A DNA stretch of 64,000 nt, from the NCBI GenBank assembly GCA_009760855.2, contig WPIO01000036.1, positions 2,065,001 to 2,129,000 on the forward strand, given 5' to 3'. This stretch comes from Cristatella mucedo (lineage: Eukaryota > Bryozoa > Phylactolaemata > Cristatellidae). Below, piece by piece: positions 32,301 to 39,784 of this stretch; position 1 is the stretch's first letter, and every line of letters begins with the position of its first letter. The translations under genes and the position numbers were made by a program. The notes under the pieces were generated by a model that worked only from the letters and a program-made list of their open reading frames with translations, had not been told where the DNA came from and searched no databases.

Positions 32301-33635
32301 AGAGGCGACTACTGCCTGTGCGTGGCAGCCCATGACGTTGCATCGACTGTCGCTGTGCAGGCTGGGGTGTTGGTGAGCACACTGGCATCTCATTTGTTCC
32401 TCTTTCGTGCTGAAAGTGGCACGCTTGACGTCTGCAGGATGCCGGCTGTGTCTGCCCAGGCATGCCTGCCTGCCTGGCAGCTCGGCCTAAGCGCAGGCTC
32501 AGCACAGATCCGGTGGCAAGTGATGTCGCTGCCGATGAGTGCTCACTGCTACTCCTCCGCATCACTTGGCGAGTATCCTCAAGCTTGTGGTCCATCTGGT
32601 GGGCAGGCCTCCTCCTGGTCTTGCTTGTAGGCAATAGAAGACTCGACGAAGCAAGATTACCTCAAGCAGAGGCTGTGGACGCCGCACGTGTTCAGGGTCA
32701 GTGTGCTCGGAACCCCGCCGTGTGTGAGCTCGTGCACGTGCACGTGCTCGTGCGTGTGTGTGTGTGTGTGTGTGTGTGCTTGTGTGTGTGTGTGTGTGTG
32801 TGTGTGTGCTTGTGTGTGTGTGTGCGCTCGCGCGTGCTTGCGTGCCTGCATGTGTGCTCTCATGTGCCCGCGTGCATGCCTGTGTGCCCCTCTCTCTCTC
32901 TCTCTCTCACTCCCTCTCTGTCGCACCATGTGTCGGTGTCGTCTTTGTTCTTCGCATGGTCATATCTTCAGCTATTCCGTATGTGTGCACTGGCGGGGCT
33001 CGTGTCACTTTGCATCGCTAGTTATTTATCTGGCCCCATCAGCGTTGTTAGGATTCCATGCATAGGAGGAAGCTGAACCTTTACCTTGCTCAGACAATGC
33101 ATCAAAGACGTTGTTAATGTCTACGGTAAAATGACAGCAAGTAGCCTCGTTTGCACTAATGCCACGGAATGAGAGCAAGATGCCTTTGCAAGTCTTTATC
33201 CGAGAATTGATACCTGTCTGTTTGCTGCTCCAGGTATGGGGCAAATGTCATTCGATGGCACTGATAGAGAAGTTAGTGACAGGAAATATGCTTGTGACCA
33301 TGCAATTCTTAAATGAGCTAAAAATATGGCCTAAACACGAATCCTTTGGTTTATTTGTCCCTCACTGAATTGCCATCATGCTTTTGTCAAGCACCAGTTA
33401 GTTAGTGAAGTCTCGTGCATGTGTTGTGCTCGATCTACTTACTTGGTTTTGGTTATCGCCGGCAGAAGCCTTCTACTCCACCACTGCTGAGATGTCGTTG
33501 CATTTTTGCTTACAGGAGTGGAAGGCAGAGCAAGAAGCCGAAATGAAAGCCCGGCTGGCTGAAAGTAGTCGCTTCAAAATGTACCGCAGATACATGAAAA
33601 ACAACAAGTCCCAGATGACTTTTGGTCCCGAGTGA
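5578..33635 (+). CDS. DNAJC25: DnaJ homolog subfamily C member 25 (nine coding exons)
   Basis: This is a membrane-bound J-domain co-chaperone expected to stimulate the ATPase of an Hsp70. The exons are 5578-5680, 8874-8902, 9094-9213, 16326-16380, 20750-20997, 21234-21298, 27142-27337, 32631-32696 and 33516-33635. Together they give 1002 nt, or 333 residues, with all phases matching; the human protein is about 360. Layout: a hydrophobic N-terminal signal or anchor (about 6-21), the GLYCG..CYDVL opening, a J domain with HPD at residues 59-61, the family signature [10 protein letters not shown], a Tyr/Arg-rich YYKYYRRR segment, TM helix 1 (about 123-141), a charged coiled-coil stretch (about 178-206), the KGGY motif, TM helix 2 (about 217-236), and a basic C-terminus ending in MTFGPE. 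I assembled it by family resemblance and splice signals. No stop or frameshift is visible in the exons. Confidence 0.93.
6455..6600 (-). mobile_element. LINE family B 3' remnant
   Basis: It keeps the tail-proximal order seen in other family B copies: the 'gtagtgcact' block, an 'agaggctttt' block and the 'taacagagagaaagtg' block. It is short and diverged. Confidence 0.5.
6725..7480 (+). mobile_element. LINE family A fragment
   Basis: The plus strand carries the C-terminal RT region in several frames: [16 protein letters not shown]-like, then [39 protein letters not shown], and the LKAWNTLPT end. It continues into the 3'UTR with 'tgaccctgtgcatgtcac'. Frameshifts and stops are present and the (TTA)n tail is missing. 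Confidence 0.85.
7600..8230 (+). mobile_element. Diverged LINE fragment related to family A
   Basis: It starts with 'gaaacgacttctcattggacgac', equivalent to the LDDHISS region of family A, and continues through a diverged C-terminal region ([18 protein letters not shown], later [13 protein letters not shown]). It lies in the same orientation directly after the preceding fragment and is probably a second subfamily. Confidence 0.6.
8541..8716. repeat. AT-rich block with 26-bp direct repeats
   Basis: An identical 26-bp sequence occurs at 8576-8601 and 8691-8716 around a TA/ATT-rich core containing several copies of 'ctatactattat'. It lies about 160 bp upstream of the 29-nt microexon of DNAJC25. 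Origin is unknown; it could be a slipped AT microsatellite or a small MITE. Confidence 0.75.
8874..8902 (+). CDS. DNAJC25: DNAJC25 coding exon 2 (29-nt microexon)
   Basis: It lies between a pyrimidine-rich acceptor (tttcgtttcag) and a GTAGGC donor. It completes V35 and adds LEVSRDVSK, matching the VLGVSRSA-type start of J-domain helix I. It is needed to restore phase between exons 1 and 3. Confidence 0.9.
9094..9213 (+). CDS. DNAJC25: DNAJC25 coding exon 3, HPD motif
   Basis: Forty codons in phase 0 (acceptor ccttgctag, donor GTTTGA). It carries helix II (SYRKLARKW), the catalytic HPD at 9136-9144 and helix III ending in [12 protein letters not shown] is required for Hsp70 stimulation in all active J proteins. 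Confidence 0.95.
9643..9822 (-). mobile_element. SINE1 copy (tRNA-like)
   Basis: On the minus strand it has a tRNA-like head with the B-box relative GGTTCGATTACTTCG and a body 'gatagccgtaaaggctctt'. The tail is 'aagaggctgttaaatcagc'. The same order occurs at 39.1, 49.1 and 51.1 kb. Confidence 0.8.
10720..10905 (+). mobile_element. SINE2 copy
   Basis: It has a degenerate tRNA-like head and the B-box-like 'ggttgtgggcgtgagccc'. The tail 'aagcgcctagatagagatg.agttctgtttgggcactatgcaaatt' matches the family A LINE stem-loop tail. Confidence 0.7.
11560..11900 (+). mobile_element. LINE family A fragment
   Basis: It contains family A blocks 'gtcaagtctgcctac' and 'gataaggattccac', then skips to the 3'UTR ('tgctaaccctgtgcatgtta'). 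It ends in the degenerate tail 'gtgcctaggaagagatttgg' followed by ATT repeats. It is internally deleted. Confidence 0.65.
11930..12590 (+). mobile_element. LINE family A-like fragment
   Basis: It starts at the 'gtgcaaaactc.ggctt.aggcttg' block of family A and runs through a diverged C-terminal region to a tail at about 12515-12590 ('gtgcgtagaggcagatttgattctctgaggaggctcc'). A block at 12128-12220 ('gtcagagaaggtctgtgcgcagc') also occurs at 11291-11380, so an older duplication is mixed in. Confidence 0.55.
13020..13180 (-). mobile_element. LINE family A 3' tail
   Basis: It starts (plus-strand view) with (AATA)n, then the reverse complement of the family A stem-loop tail, then the 'ctgcaaagggaaatgcaa' and 'acatgcacagggtcagcatg' 3'UTR blocks. 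Confidence 0.85.
13245..13392 (-). mobile_element. SINE2 copy
   Basis: The minus strand has an A-box-like 'tggtctagcggttaagg', the B-box-like GGCTCGAGCCCC and the stem-loop tail (gcgcctgaatagatattaag). It closely matches the copy at 48.4 kb. A TA-rich microsatellite flanks it at 13217-13262. Confidence 0.88.
13635..13785 (-). mobile_element. SINE2 copy, diverged
   Basis: It is the second SINE2 in the same orientation within 400 bp. The tail reads gcacctgaatagagattaag on the minus strand. The head carries a small insertion relative to the first copy. Confidence 0.75.
14060..14420 (-). mobile_element. LINE family B fragment
   Basis: It matches the C-terminal RT region of family B: 'gcacgaagaggctgaa', 'ggtcttgtgggtcag' and 'gcagccatatttatcaccaactgcagaggcc'. 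It is truncated at both ends. Confidence 0.75.
14440..14690 (-). mobile_element. LINE endonuclease-domain fragment
   Basis: The minus strand resembles the stretch between the GSSFESVAI and IYRPPGCLNLF segments of the family B endonuclease ('gcaactgattcaaacgagcc', 'tttggtgaggaactccaaaaactc'). It joins the preceding fragment non-contiguously, so this copy is rearranged. Confidence 0.6.
15405..15970 (-). mobile_element. LINE family A, 5'-truncated
   Basis: From its plus-strand start it has (ATA)n, the stem-loop tail, the 3'UTR, and the C-terminal RT coding end ([21 protein letters not shown] and nearby). Similarity stops near 15970. Confidence 0.88.
16326..16380 (+). CDS. DNAJC25: DNAJC25 coding exon 4
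   Basis: After ttgtttctag the exon reads [18 protein letters not shown] plus one base of the next codon, ending at [13 protein letters not shown] is diagnostic for the DNAJC25 family and closes the J domain. Confidence 0.95.
16600..16735 (-). mobile_element. SINE1 copy, diverged
   Basis: The minus strand has the B-box-like GGCTCGAGTCCTGCAGCAGG and a 'ctgctatataagcgaggctgct' end, in the same order as other SINE1 copies. It lies in intron 4 of DNAJC25. Confidence 0.6.
17040..17190 (+). mobile_element. SINE2 copy hosting a MITE
   Basis: It starts with 'ggtgctcgccccgaccaag', the SINE2 head, and ends in the tail 'taacttctcttagggtgctatgcaaataaattatatatata'. A MITE begins directly in the TA-rich tail. 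Confidence 0.7.
17191..17587 (+). mobile_element. MITE with CAGTGGTACC terminus, interrupted by a LINE
   Basis: The left terminus reads CAGTGGTACCTCGGCTTACG directly after (TA)n. Just before the LINE at 17588 the sequence reads cacgaattaaacccgtaa, in the same 'cgtaagccg' context expected of the opposite inverted terminus. Its continuation aaacccgtaagccg reappears at 20250-20263, beyond the LINE. A 52-bp internal tandem duplication (17317-17368 and 17369-17420) differs at one base. The TA flank suggests a Tc1/mariner-type non-autonomous element; no transposase is present. Confidence 0.75.
17588..20249 (-). mobile_element. LINE family B insertion, 5'-truncated, inactive
   Basis: On the minus strand it runs from inside the endonuclease ([29 protein letters not shown]; 19685-20185) through the linker (19368-19682) into RT (motif [15 protein letters not shown] at 18748-19245; then 17795-18751). 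It ends in the 3'UTR and a TAATG-type tail at about 17588-17600. The catalytic box reads NADD in place of YADD and the [10 protein letters not shown] motif is altered to [10 protein letters not shown]. At least three frame breaks are visible. A 10-bp direct repeat, aaacccgtaa, flanks it (17578-17587 and 20250-20259). Confidence 0.92.
20234..20283. repeat. Perfect 19-bp inverted repeat, 12-nt loop
   Basis: Arms 20234-20252 and 20265-20283 are exact reverse complements around cccgtaagccgc. The left arm spans the 5' end of the LINE plus three bases of its target-site duplication. Confidence 0.97.
20284..20366. repeat. (TA)n microsatellite
   Basis: About 40 uninterrupted TA units. It is probably the other half of the TA-rich SINE2 tail in which the MITE landed. 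The IYIYIY reading frames here are artefacts. Confidence 0.97.
20750..20997 (+). CDS. DNAJC25: DNAJC25 coding exon 5, TM helix 1
   Basis: The exon starts after cctgttgcag with the two bases completing D103. It encodes [16 protein letters not shown], a hydrophobic helix ([15 protein letters not shown]), the [12 protein letters not shown] segment and a Lys-rich tail ending DKTK. The donor GTTTGT is weak. Reading through it instead gives about 45 Ser/Cys-rich residues and a stop, so splicing here is favoured. Confidence 0.92.
21234..21298 (+). CDS. DNAJC25: DNAJC25 coding exon 6 with GC donor
   Basis: The acceptor is gatgctgtag, with a poor pyrimidine tract. It encodes [18 protein letters not shown] and MDI plus two bases of K207, matching the coiled-coil before KGGY in relatives. 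The 3' boundary falls at GCAAGT (21299), a GC-type donor; exon 7 supplies the last base of AAG. A nearby GTGGCG at 21303 would break phase with exon 7. Confidence 0.8.
21575..22495 (-). mobile_element. LINE family A, 5'-truncated copy
   Basis: This is the best preserved family A 3' part. An uninterrupted minus-strand ORF at 21813-22490 encodes the C-terminal domain ([51 protein letters not shown]), followed by a 3'UTR, the stem-loop tail and (ATT)n at 21582-21597. No YADD box is included, so it cannot encode active RT. Confidence 0.92.
22500..23125 (+). mobile_element. Diverged family A-like LINE
   Basis: It has family-like blocks ('ggtgtaccactccaaaacc' matching LGV.FQ, 'tggcctacattcagttaagg', 'ctggcca.gcttcactggct'). 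It then has the tail 'aaagtgcctagaaagagattgag' and 'ttctctgagggcgctatatc', with ATT repeats, at about 23058-23122. Confidence 0.65.
24390..25330 (+). pseudogene. Decayed transposon-associated ORF (HIKLGL-type)
   Basis: The plus strand encodes, across several frames, [50 protein letters not shown], then ILDGHFDIF and YSEGQGELF. This order ([19 protein letters not shown], FLxxHLD, SEEQGERFHQDI) is that of an uncharacterised ORF often found with repeats in many animals. In-frame stops (for example TAA near 24715) and frameshifts show it is dead. The SEEQGERFHQD motif is eroded. I do not know which transposon class it belongs to. Confidence 0.6.
25575..25705 (-). mobile_element. LINE family B 3' end remnant
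   Basis: It carries the family B tail-proximal order: 'ttggcaaagccacaagggctaagtgggtgttat', 'ggagagttt', 'gcgaactcagatcctaagc'. It is very short. Confidence 0.55.
26499..26678 (+). mobile_element. SPIN-like non-autonomous hAT element
   Basis: The left end CAGCAGTTCTCAACCTGTG is followed by a 'gggggtcgaacgaccctc' block and 'tcacaggggtcacttaagac'. The right part carries 'aattttatggttggaggt', 'cgaggaactgtattaaaggg' and 'gcggcattaggac', ending 'ggtcgagaacc'. This order matches the SPIN family of hAT transposons as I know it. It is flanked by near-identical 8-mers ctctaaag (26491-26498) and ctccaaag (26679-26686), as expected for hAT target duplications. It is internally shorter than typical SPIN MITEs and has no transposase. 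Confidence 0.85.
27142..27337 (+). CDS. DNAJC25: DNAJC25 coding exon 7, TM helix 2
   Basis: The acceptor is ctatcgtgcag. One base completes Lys207, then [10 protein letters not shown] leads into a hydrophobic stretch ([19 protein letters not shown]) and the conserved [12 protein letters not shown] segment. The exon ends in QWE at a GTGCGC donor, phase 0. Confidence 0.95.
28140..28700 (-). mobile_element. LINE family A-related fragment
   Basis: It has (AAT)n, then the stem-loop tail (28178-28230), then a diverged 3'UTR and C-terminal region ('gagctccaggctttgcaagcatac', 'ggcctccaaaggatttgaggtt', 'cgagttttgcaccaactgcaatcg'). Confidence 0.75.
28985..29045 (+). mobile_element. SINE1 3' end
   Basis: The sequence 'aaggctcttctgttgctatac', then 'aaagaggctgttaaatcagct', equals the tail half of SINE1 copies. 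The minisatellite begins about 25 bp further on. Confidence 0.75.
29070..32288. repeat. 14-bp GC-rich minisatellite array (about 230 units)
   Basis: The unit is CAGCTGGCAGCGTG. The array is about 3.2 kb with occasional units of 10-13 bp and one ambiguous base (31254) in a degraded stretch. A one-base variant, CAGCTGCCAGCGTG, appears sporadically from about 31490 and takes over the last part (about 32080-32288). Every unit contains CAGCTG. Because 14 is not a multiple of 3 and the unit has no stop, all plus frames cycle through [14 protein letters not shown], making very long but meaningless ORFs on both strands. It lies in intron 7 of DNAJC25. Confidence 0.97.
32631..32696 (+). CDS. DNAJC25: DNAJC25 coding exon 8
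   Basis: Twenty-two codons in phase 0 between ttgcttgtag and GTCAGT. The core [14 protein letters not shown] aligns with EDHQKETFLKRELW in vertebrate DNAJC25. The exon begins only 342 bp after the end of the 3.2-kb minisatellite. Confidence 0.88.
32752..32824. repeat. (GT)n microsatellite
   Basis: A GT tract interrupted by two 'gcttgt' units. A short (CT)n follows at about 32889-32909. Both lie in the last intron of DNAJC25. Confidence 0.95.
33516..33635 (+). CDS. DNAJC25: DNAJC25 terminal coding exon 9
   Basis: The acceptor is gcttacag. It encodes [14 protein letters not shown] and [12 protein letters not shown], ending QMTFGPE and TGA at 33633-33635. This matches the basic C-terminus of the family. 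I see no AATAAA close downstream. Confidence 0.94.
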   Translation, partial: EWKAEQEAEMKARLAESSRFKMYRRYMKNNKSQMTFGPE

Positions 33636-34835
33636 CCGCATTGCCGTAAGCTCTTGACGACACCATCTCCAGGCATCCAACGAGTGCAGGCGACTAGCTT
33701 ACAATGTTGGCTAATTGTCAGGCGTTGATGTGGCTCAGCAGATTGGCGAAGCGCTGAATTTTGTCAGAAGGGATTTGCGGCAGATCTTGATCTTGGCTCA
33801 TGTCGTTCGACATCTGACATGGAAAGGCTACACGTCAGTAGGGCTCAGGACATATCAACCCTGGGATCGATGTGTGCGTGTGTAATGGTGCACTGGTTAT
33901 CTTGGCCTCTGTGATGGCATACGATCAATTCGACCACAATGCACCTGCTTTCGCTGCCAATCTGCTTTCTGCTCTCGCTGGCAGCCTGCCTTGCAGTAGA
34001 CCTTTTAGCCATGGACTTCTAACAGGTTGACGAGACATACCACGTATCAGGGTCACTCGCGATCCTGGTTGTTGTCTATGAATCGTGGCATTGATTGATT
34101 GTGTGCCATCTGGTTTAAGAATATGTACGAGGTATCTCGATTTTAGAATAACGGGTTTACTAAGTTTTTATGTGGCATACGTGGAACATTATCGTGTTTG
34201 CACCCAATGCCTGTTGCTAGCTTCTCCATTTAATTGAACATTGCTGATGGCTGCAGAATCAGTGAAGCTATGTAGTGAAGCTATATTTGCCAACTACCGC
34301 CTCGTAGTTGCAGTCTATGTTGGCCCGTACTTTGCAGCTTATGTCGCCTGTACTTGCTTATGTTAGTAGGTGCCTCCTTATCATCCCCACAGTAATGCAG
34401 TTTTTACTGCAACATGAAGCCGAAGTCAGGATAGTAGGGCTTTATAGCCGACTTCCCAACCAATAGTCTTATAGTGCTGCTGTAAGTATTAGGACGTCTT
34501 AAGATTTCTGAAACCCTATATCTCGTTTCTAGGTAACATTTGTATTTTTATATATAGGTTATCATTTATTGGTTATTGTTTCTGTTATTAGGTATAGGTT
34601 ATAAATTCGTAGGGTATCTTGCTTGGTTCACCAACAGAGTTGGAATTTTGCTAGGTCTACTTTTGTGAGTCTATATCATCTGTGATTCCACCTTGAAATT
34701 GGTATGCCGGCTGACGAGGAGGGATTGTAGGTCGGCGAGCTGGTGTTATTTTTCTGTTGTGAAGTTCATGATAGACAAGCCGGGCTGCTGTGTAAAACTA
34801 AATGCCAGCCAAATTACCGGATACGCCTCAGTTAT
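33636..34835. other. No recognisable gene
   Basis: DNAJC25 3' flank. I see no conserved ORF, clear poly(A) signal or identifiable repeat. Confidence 0.4.
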
Positions 34836-34844
34836 ATGCCCTTT

Positions 34845-34895
34845 ATAGCATATGCAAAGTGCCTAGAAAATGATCAAGCTCTCTGAAAGTGTTAA
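34845..34895 (+). mobile_element. LINE family A-type 3' tail remnant
   Basis: The motif 'tgcaaagtgcctagaaaatgatcaagctctctgaaagtg' is a degraded copy of the family A stem-loop tail. Confidence 0.5.
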
Positions 34896-35439
34896 ACAGA
34901 TGACACCCGAAAATTTCAGATTTCGGTTTGATAAATTTGGCTGTATACGTCATCAAACGTCCTGGAGCTGTATTTTCCGTGATCATGGACATTTAGTGGA
35001 AAATGTTCCAACCAACGTCAGAAATGTTTTTGTTTCGGTTAAAGCAAGCACAGCTGAGCTCGCTTTTCAAATTTCACTCCGATACCTGAAGTATTTGCCA
35101 AGTTATTGACTCGACAAGGCACAAGCCTACACTGGAAATGAAGCTGTATACAATTCACAAGAATTCACCTCAACAATCTTCATGCATGTATATCGATCTG
35201 CCAACTGTCAAGTTGGGATGCAAGTTGCATATGATGCAGAGATCGGTAAATTTGTAGATATGTTGCTTTCGGCCTACATCCAGATAAGACATGGTTTGCT
35301 CAACCATTTTCTTTAATGTGGAAGTCGTCAGAACTTACGGTCGCAGTGACCTCCGAAAGGTACCTCAAACAAATATTTGGTTGTCGGAAAATTTTGCAAG
35401 TATTTTCTTGACATTCCCCTTTTAACCGCTCCCAGGCTA

Positions 35440-35640
35440 GCTCCTTACCTAGTGATCCGTCTGATGATCTAGCCGATCGCTTCTCTAGCTTATTTGTTTA
35501 CAAGATAGACAAGGTCAGGGAGTCCATCCCTAGGGTGGCAGCATCCCCTCTGGAATCCCGTCCCTCAATTCCGTGCAGAACCTCAATGTCTACTCTCAAG
35601 AAGGCCACGAGTGACCTTATCCTGAAGTTCTTATTCCTAT
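35440..35640 (+). mobile_element. LINE family A linker-region fragment
   Basis: The plus strand reads ADRFSSLFVYKIDKVRESIPRVAASPL. The copy at 37.7-37.9 kb has ADRLSSFFVQKIDKIRESFPMMAASPL on the minus strand, so this is the region between endonuclease and RT. Confidence 0.8.
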
Positions 35641-36589
35641 CAAGAAGGCATGCAAGGTGGCAGCCATGGGCGGGCTGCTCCTGCCTCCAGATGACCTGTT
35701 GCTGGCCTCCTGCTGGCTTGTCGAGGCAGCCTTTCAAGCAGAAGCCGTGGGATTAATTGCTTTGACTTTTTCACTGTTTAAGCTGGTGCTGGCGCCGAGC
35801 ACAGGCTGGTGCTGACCATTAGTGGAGCCTTTCCCAGTAGGTGGTACTAGTAGGTGGTACTAGGACACTTGTCCAGGACTGATGTGGGTTAGCTTTGACC
35901 TTGCCAGCACATATTGCTCTCTAAGTGATAATAATAAGAATAAAAATGTCTGAGGCCCTAAGAGGAAGGTCCTATGCGGATTGGTCTGGGTACTTTAATA
36001 CTGGCTGCAAAAGGTTGGAACATTTGGCTTGGCCCTCTCTGTTACTATCGATGCTCTCATGTTGTCACACTGGACAGTAGTGCTTTTTCACCCTTGACAC
36101 ACTTGTTACATTTGACAGCCGTCTGTCCTTCCAGCACGTGTTCAATGTGGGCGAAGTGAGCATGCTTGTGCAAATGCCACTCGGATGTCATTCACAACGA
36201 TGAGAAAGAACGAGAGAAGGCTCGTTCATGTTGGAAAGCGATTGCTGGAAAGGTAATAGCTGTATACAAAAAGCCCTGTGAATGCAAGATGCAGTATAGC
36301 CTCGAACTACCAAGGTCGTTGTTGCTTCCCGAGGTTACAGTCTTTGCTAGGAGCAGCAGCAGCAGTCTGCTTCGGGGCTTGTCGCGTGTGCAGAGGGGAG
36401 GGGGCGGGGGACTTTAAACTGGAGTGGCCCTGCTGGTGCTACTGTGGGCACTAGCTCTTGCTCAGTCCCAGGACGTGTGCGAGGGCCGCGACGTGGCACG
36501 TGTACACCTTAGCACTCGTGCTAGCACCTTCCTCAAGTTGACATTGCACCGATGTAATTAATGCCTTAGAAGAGGGCCTCGTGAGCACC

Positions 36590-38060
36590 GGAATTTTAGC
36601 AATGTCACGTAGCTTAAAGTAGGCAGACTTGACTGGAGCTGATGTGGTCGTCTAACAAAAGGTCACTTCGGAACATGGCATGTAGATTTCGTGCAGATTT
36701 AACAAGAGATATACTGGCAGAGCCGATTATGAGCGTTAGCCTTTCCAATTTCTGAATCGCGCTTGGTTTGACCATAACCATTTAATTAGTTTTATCATTC
36801 AATTCAAGAAAATTTGCTGCCATCCATGTGCGGATGTCATCAATGCATGCAGAAAGGAGTTGAGAGAATTCGACGTGCTCGAGGGCTGGGAGGGATCAAA
36901 GCAAAGGTACAACTGAGTGTGACCAGAATAGAAGAGAAAGCTGTGCCTGGCAATCACATTGGCGAAAGTAAGAGAAACCGTGAAGAGAATAGGACCAAAC
37001 ACGGAACCCTGAAGTACCCCGTATTTTAGGGTTCCTCGGACGGTCTTTGTCTATTCATATCAATACTCTGGAATTTTTTACTTGAGATAGGACCTGAACC
37101 ACTGCAATACAGTGCCAGTGATGCCCAGGCGAGATGAGAGGCGCTCAAGGCAGACTTGGTGATCGTTAGTATCAAAAGCTGCCGAAAGATCGAGCAAAAC
37201 AAGCAGAGATACTCTGCCCATATCTGCATTCCCATGTAGGTCGTTGTACACCCGAAGCAATGCAGACTCTGTAAAGTGATTAGCTCTAAAACCAGACTGG
37301 AACTTACTAGCAAGGTTATAAGTTTCAATATATAAGTTCAGCTGGTCTGCCATGACTCGTTCCAGTGTCTTAGATAGGAACGGTAGAAGGGAGACTGGGC
37401 GGTAGTTGCTCAAGTTCTCTTGGTCTAGTGTCGCTTTCTTGAGTAGTGGCCTGACAACAGCCTTTTTGAGAGGTGCTGGGACATGACCCGAGGCTAATGA
37501 CATATTGATGATGTTAGTTATGCATGACAGCAACAGATCAAGGCATCGTAGACGTAGGACAGTGATAATTGGGTCTAAAGGACTAGTAGTCTTTGATTAG
37601 GATATGACCTTCAGGATGAGGTCACTAGTAACCTTGAATGAAGACATTGAGGCGCTTCAAGGAATTGAGAGACAGCATTGTAGCGGGGATGCTGCCATCA
37701 TAGGGAAGGACTCCCTGATCTTGTCTATCTTCTGGACAAAGAAGCTCGAGAGGCGATCAGCTTGATCGTCACAAGGATCATCAAGTAAGGAGCGGAGAAC
37801 CTGGGAGCGGTTGAAGAGATGGTTGATCGTCGACATCAGCATTTTTGGACTGTGTATCTGCGATTCAACCGTGTTTTTATAGAAGCTATACTTGGCCCTT
37901 GCTAGGGTCGCTTGGTACGACATACAGTAGTCCTCGCACGCCTGTCGATGGAAAGTCAGTCCTGATCTTTTTTTTTATGATTTTTCAAGCTTGCGCTTAG
38001 TAGACCTGGCCAGTTTAATGTCTGTGGTAAACCGTAGGGCCGTCTGGGCGAGTGTGCTTA
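36590..38060 (-). mobile_element. LINE family A, RT-containing copy, inactive
   Basis: The minus strand encodes the linker (37657-37923), RT motifs (37078-37533: [18 protein letters not shown], then [18 protein letters not shown] and [14 protein letters not shown]) and the RT catalytic region (36799-37002). The last reads FYSGHTQLYL in place of YADDTQLYL, so the catalytic Asp pair is lost. Frameshifts separate the pieces. Confidence 0.9.
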
Positions 38061-38164
38061 GTCAGACGTAGACCCGCAATACGCTGAGGCTTGTGAGCAG
38101 CTTAATGTTTGATTGGGTACACTAGATTATTATAAATAATATATTATCAGTTATTATGTGCATA

Positions 38165-38205
38165 TTATTATATATTATTAATATATATATATATATATAT
38201 ACAAA
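38165..38205. repeat. AT-rich microsatellite
   Basis: A TATTAT/TATATA tract within otherwise unassigned sequence (38060-38590), in which I see no gene. Confidence 0.8.
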
Positions 38206-38596
38206 TAATTGTGACCTATGACCTGGCTGTTATATAAGGCTTATGTATGACCACACTTGCTTGTTGTAGGAACATCCGGTCGGTGAATCTAGCACAGAGC
38301 TTGAGCTGCTGTGAGCCTGTTACAGAGTCAGCGGGAAGTCACCTGGGTATATTAGCGTAGATAACATGCTATTAGTCTGTTTTTACTGATACGGTGTTAC
38401 TGCTAGCGCTGAGGGCTTAATATTGAGTTCTGTATTTTATCGTCGGTCGGCGTATTGCTTGCTTCAGGCCTTCGCACGTGGCTGACGTTGTGTGACTACC
38501 CGAACTACTGAGGGTTGTGCAGTCATAGCATTGGCACCATAAGTTACATAATAATCTTCTCGTGCTCGTGCTTCGTTTTTTTGCTGCGTCGTTTGC

Positions 38597-39560
38597 AATG
38601 GCTGACCGTGTGACGACAACCGTTACGGCGACTCGTAGCCAAAAAAGTAAGTTAGCTTGAGTGGTCCTGACCGAAGGGAGAGTCGGTGCTACGGGTTGCT
38701 ATTTGATTTTGACATGACGTCGTGGATGATAAAAGTGGTCGAGTTGCCCCCCCCCCTGCGCCCCAACGCATGGGCCTGAGGTCAGCGAGGCAAGTATCCA
38801 GCATGCCCTAGCTGGAATAAAGCAGTACTTAGACGATATTTTTGGTCGGCAGGATGAGACGCGTAGGTGCTGTAGTTTTGGTTGTCGTCGCGAACAGCTC
38901 GCGGAACGCTAGCCGACGAGCAACTCCTGCAGTTTATTCCATTACGCATGGAGCAAGTGGAAGCACGACTCTCCTCGCCCCTCTCGCCCAAAGGAGTGCC
39001 TGCGACTCCCCTGTCACAACAATCCCTAATAGCACACTCTCACCGAATACCGCATGAGTGTCACAGCCCACTCGTACAACGACCAGGACGGGAGGGGGGC
39101 CAGTGCCGTTAAATAAACAAAACCGCAGGTGCCGTGATGGCTTATTAGGTGAGGCTGTTGCTTTTCATTAACTCGGCCCGAGATTGTGGGTTCGAATCCT
39201 GAGGTGGGCGATCCTCTATAGCCGCAGCAAGCGGTGGTGATAGCCGTAAAGGCTCCACTGTCGCTATGCAAAAGGGGTTATATCAGCGAGCGTATTTTTC
39301 TTAATTTGCTGATAGCGTTAGTCGCTCAGTTTGCTGCTATGTTCTCGAAGCTGAGCGAGATAGAGGGACACTTGACCAGTATCTCCTATGCACAGGGAAA
39401 TGATGGTATCAGCTTAAAGTCTACGGAGGACCTGATTAAGAAATCCATAGAGTGTCATGGATATGAATTAGACTGCCTATAAACCGTGGTTGGTAAAATC
39501 GCGACGCTTTCCGAGAAAGACGTAGCAGATATGAAGAGGAGTTTAGCCATGCTACGGTTG
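38597..39560 (+). pseudogene. Possible ORF1/gag-like remnant split by a SINE
   Basis: An ATG at 38597 opens MADRVTTTVTATRSQ, then scattered frames include GIKQYLDDIFGRQDE. After the SINE1 at 39125-39290 the sequence continues MFSKLSEIEGHLTSISYAQG and VVGKIATLSEKDVADMKRSL. The helical, charged character recalls the coiled-coil ORF1 of retroelements. The identity is a guess. Confidence 0.3.
39125..39290 (+). mobile_element. SINE1 copy (well preserved)
   Basis: It has a tRNA-like A box (ccgtgatggcttattaggtg), a clean B box GGTTCGAATCC at 39191-39201, the body 'gatagccgtaaaggctcc' and the tail 'gctatgcaaaaggggttat'. Expected RNA polymerase III promoter elements are intact. Confidence 0.85.
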
Positions 39561-39784
39561 TGGACTTGCATTGGTTGACATTGCATTGACTTGGTTGTTG
39601 TCTGGGTTGTTGACTTGCACGTGACTTGCACAGAGTATCATCCAGCGGACCGAACGTTAGCGTGGTCTTTTTCCAAGCACTTGACGAGATGGTTTGGTAA
39701 ATCTTTTCAGGCGGCGGGTCGCAAGAGACCTGAGTACCAGGTACTTGCCTAACCTCTGGTTGCACCGTCGGGGTTAAACGTTAA

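Noticed and set aside
29009-32630. Very long reading frames on the plus strand (up to about 1,170 codons)
   Set aside because: They exist only because the 14-bp unit lacks stop codons and cycles all frames through the same peptide. Frames shift at every irregular unit and the longest ends at the splice acceptor of exon 8.
33636-36000. A G-protein gamma gene downstream of DNAJC25, as in the mammalian DNAJC25-GNG10 neighbourhood
   Set aside because: I looked for a short CaaX-ending gamma subunit frame and saw none.
39190-39205. tRNA gene
   Set aside because: The B box is perfect but the flanks do not form a cloverleaf; it is the head of a SINE1.
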